In this document: in pieces, positions 63,419 to 64,000 of the stretch
Layout of the letters: the number at the start of each line of letters is the position of its first letter
How positions within the stretch are numbered: the stretch's first letter is position 1
Notes under the pieces: model-generated
Database searches by the model: none
What the model was told of the DNA's origin: nothing
Seen by the model: the letters and a program-made list of their open reading frames with translations, nothing else
Made by a program: the position numbers and the translations under genes
Assembly: GCF_018448925.1 (NCBI RefSeq)
Contig: NZ_RCWE01000008.1
Coordinates: forward strand, 62,001 to 126,000
Reading direction: 5' to 3'
DNA from: Photorhabdus akhurstii
GTDB lineage: Bacteria > Pseudomonadota > Gammaproteobacteria > Enterobacterales > Enterobacteriaceae
DNA: 64,000 bases

Positions 63419-64000
63419 CTATTGAATAACTAACGTTAATATTTCCTGTGGGTAGATAATAAATTGCCCACGAAATATTGTGCCTGTTGGGTAATGATGG
63501 GTGAGCGTTTCCCGCAACATTAATGTTATTTCATTATTTTCTAGGGATAGGGCAGTAATTTCAGCCGCTTCAAAGCCAAAGAACCGTTTTACTTGTGGAT
63601 ATAGCGCTTTATACAAGCTCTCTTTTACAGAGAAAGCAAGGGTAAACGCTTGTTCAAGTGGTAAATGACAATGTTTTAGCAGTTGAATTTCCCTGTCATT
63701 CACAATCATTCTTGTGATTTCATCCATATTTTGACGATCGACGATAGCTTCTACATCGACACCAATTAATCTGTTATGAGTTTGCGGCGCAGCCAGCACA
63801 ATTGCACAATGAGTTGAATGAGAAACAGAACCGCAAATACCTTCCGGCCAGATTGGAGCGCGATCATTACCGGAGATCAAATTAAATTCCGGTTGCCCTA
63901 ATTGCGCTAAAAGTTGTCTGGCGCAATAACGAGCCGCCAGATATTCAGCCCGCCGTTTCTTGACGGCTTTAGCTAATGTAGCAGGGAAGGGGAGATTTAA
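63419..64000 (-). CDS. ngrA: 4'-phosphopantetheinyl transferase, EntD/NgrA type (5' end outside window)
   Basis: The last 193 residues of a phosphopantetheinyl transferase; the frame is open through the right edge. It activates carrier domains of non-ribosomal peptide and polyketide synthases. The first visible part (AVKKRRAEYLAARYCARQLL) and GNDRAPIWPEGICGSVSHS are typical of EntD-like enzymes. The magnesium-binding motif is GVDVE, and FSVKESLYKALYPQVKRFFGF carries the Glu and Lys of the second motif. In Photorhabdus the EntD-like enzyme NgrA is required for siderophore and antibiotic production and for nematode support; the symbol is a family-level assignment, since the sequence could not be compared. 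Confidence 0.85.
   Translation of the reverse strand, partial: LNLPFPATLAKAVKKRRAEYLAARYCARQLLAQLGQPEFNLISGNDRAPIWPEGICGSVSHSTHCAIVLAAPQTHNRLIGVDVEAIVDRQNMDEITRMIVNDREIQLLKHCHLPLEQAFTLAFSVKESLYKALYPQVKRFFGFEAAEITALSLENNEITLMLRETLTHHYPTGTIFRGQFIIYPQEILTLVIQ

Overview
The window comes from an entomopathogenic enterobacterium of the genus Photorhabdus, from the toxin complex (tcd) pathogenicity island and its right-hand flank. The organism call rests on direct recognition of the tcdB2 and tccC3 products, on several TcdA paralogues side by side, on Pdl-type lipase genes, and on the AT-rich, repeat-laden spacers. No search could be run. Numbered symbols are used only for tcdB2, tccC3 and the tcdA directly upstream of tcdB2.

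Layout. (1) 1-8766, minus strand: a TcA gene (tcdA, 2381 aa) followed by a tccC gene that runs off the left edge. (2) 9486-13255, plus strand: a type VI-style lipase effector, an overlapping immunity-like membrane protein, the decayed remains of a second copy of that pair, and a DUF4123 adaptor. (3) 13701-14612: a LysR regulator. (4) 14850-37237, minus strand: two consecutive TcA genes, tcdB2, a small holin and tccC3. Together these supply all three parts of a Tc toxin (TcA injector, TcB cage and propeller, TcC cage plus ADP-ribosyltransferase payload) with a possible release protein. (5) 37238-39312: AT-rich accessory DNA with a methyltransferase, half of a MITE-like repeat and a 128-bp tcdA fossil. 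(6) 39313-43197: a peptide transporter and hpaC/hpaB. (7) 43610-51375: a second accessory block with a third tccC carrying a different payload, an SDR enzyme, and an orphan Hcp / RNase A-like toxin / CdiI-like immunity array. (8) 51604-63342: the rest of the 4-hydroxyphenylacetate (hpa) catabolic cluster, with its AraC activator and divergent MarR repressor. (9) 63419-64000: an EntD/NgrA-type phosphopantetheinyl transferase entering from the right edge.

How the genes work together. The tc genes form a family built by duplication. TcC proteins share a nearly constant RHS shell and swap C-terminal toxins. TcA proteins share a C-terminal TcB-binding/pore half and differ by insertion or loss of segments in the N-terminal shell and central receptor-binding region. 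The hpa genes encode a complete route from 4-hydroxyphenylacetate to pyruvate and succinate. A succinate-semialdehyde dehydrogenase gene and a Bcr/CflA transporter gene are embedded in the operon. The accessory block of part 7 lies exactly between hpaA and hpaB, which are neighbours in E. coli.

The most unusual features are a 16-unit heptad-repeat insertion plus a (TEA)6 microsatellite inside the TcA gene upstream of tcdB2, a compact TcA lacking about 280 central residues, similar hairpins behind each of the three tcdA genes, and the Hcp-linked RNase A-like toxin with three tandem immunity paralogues.
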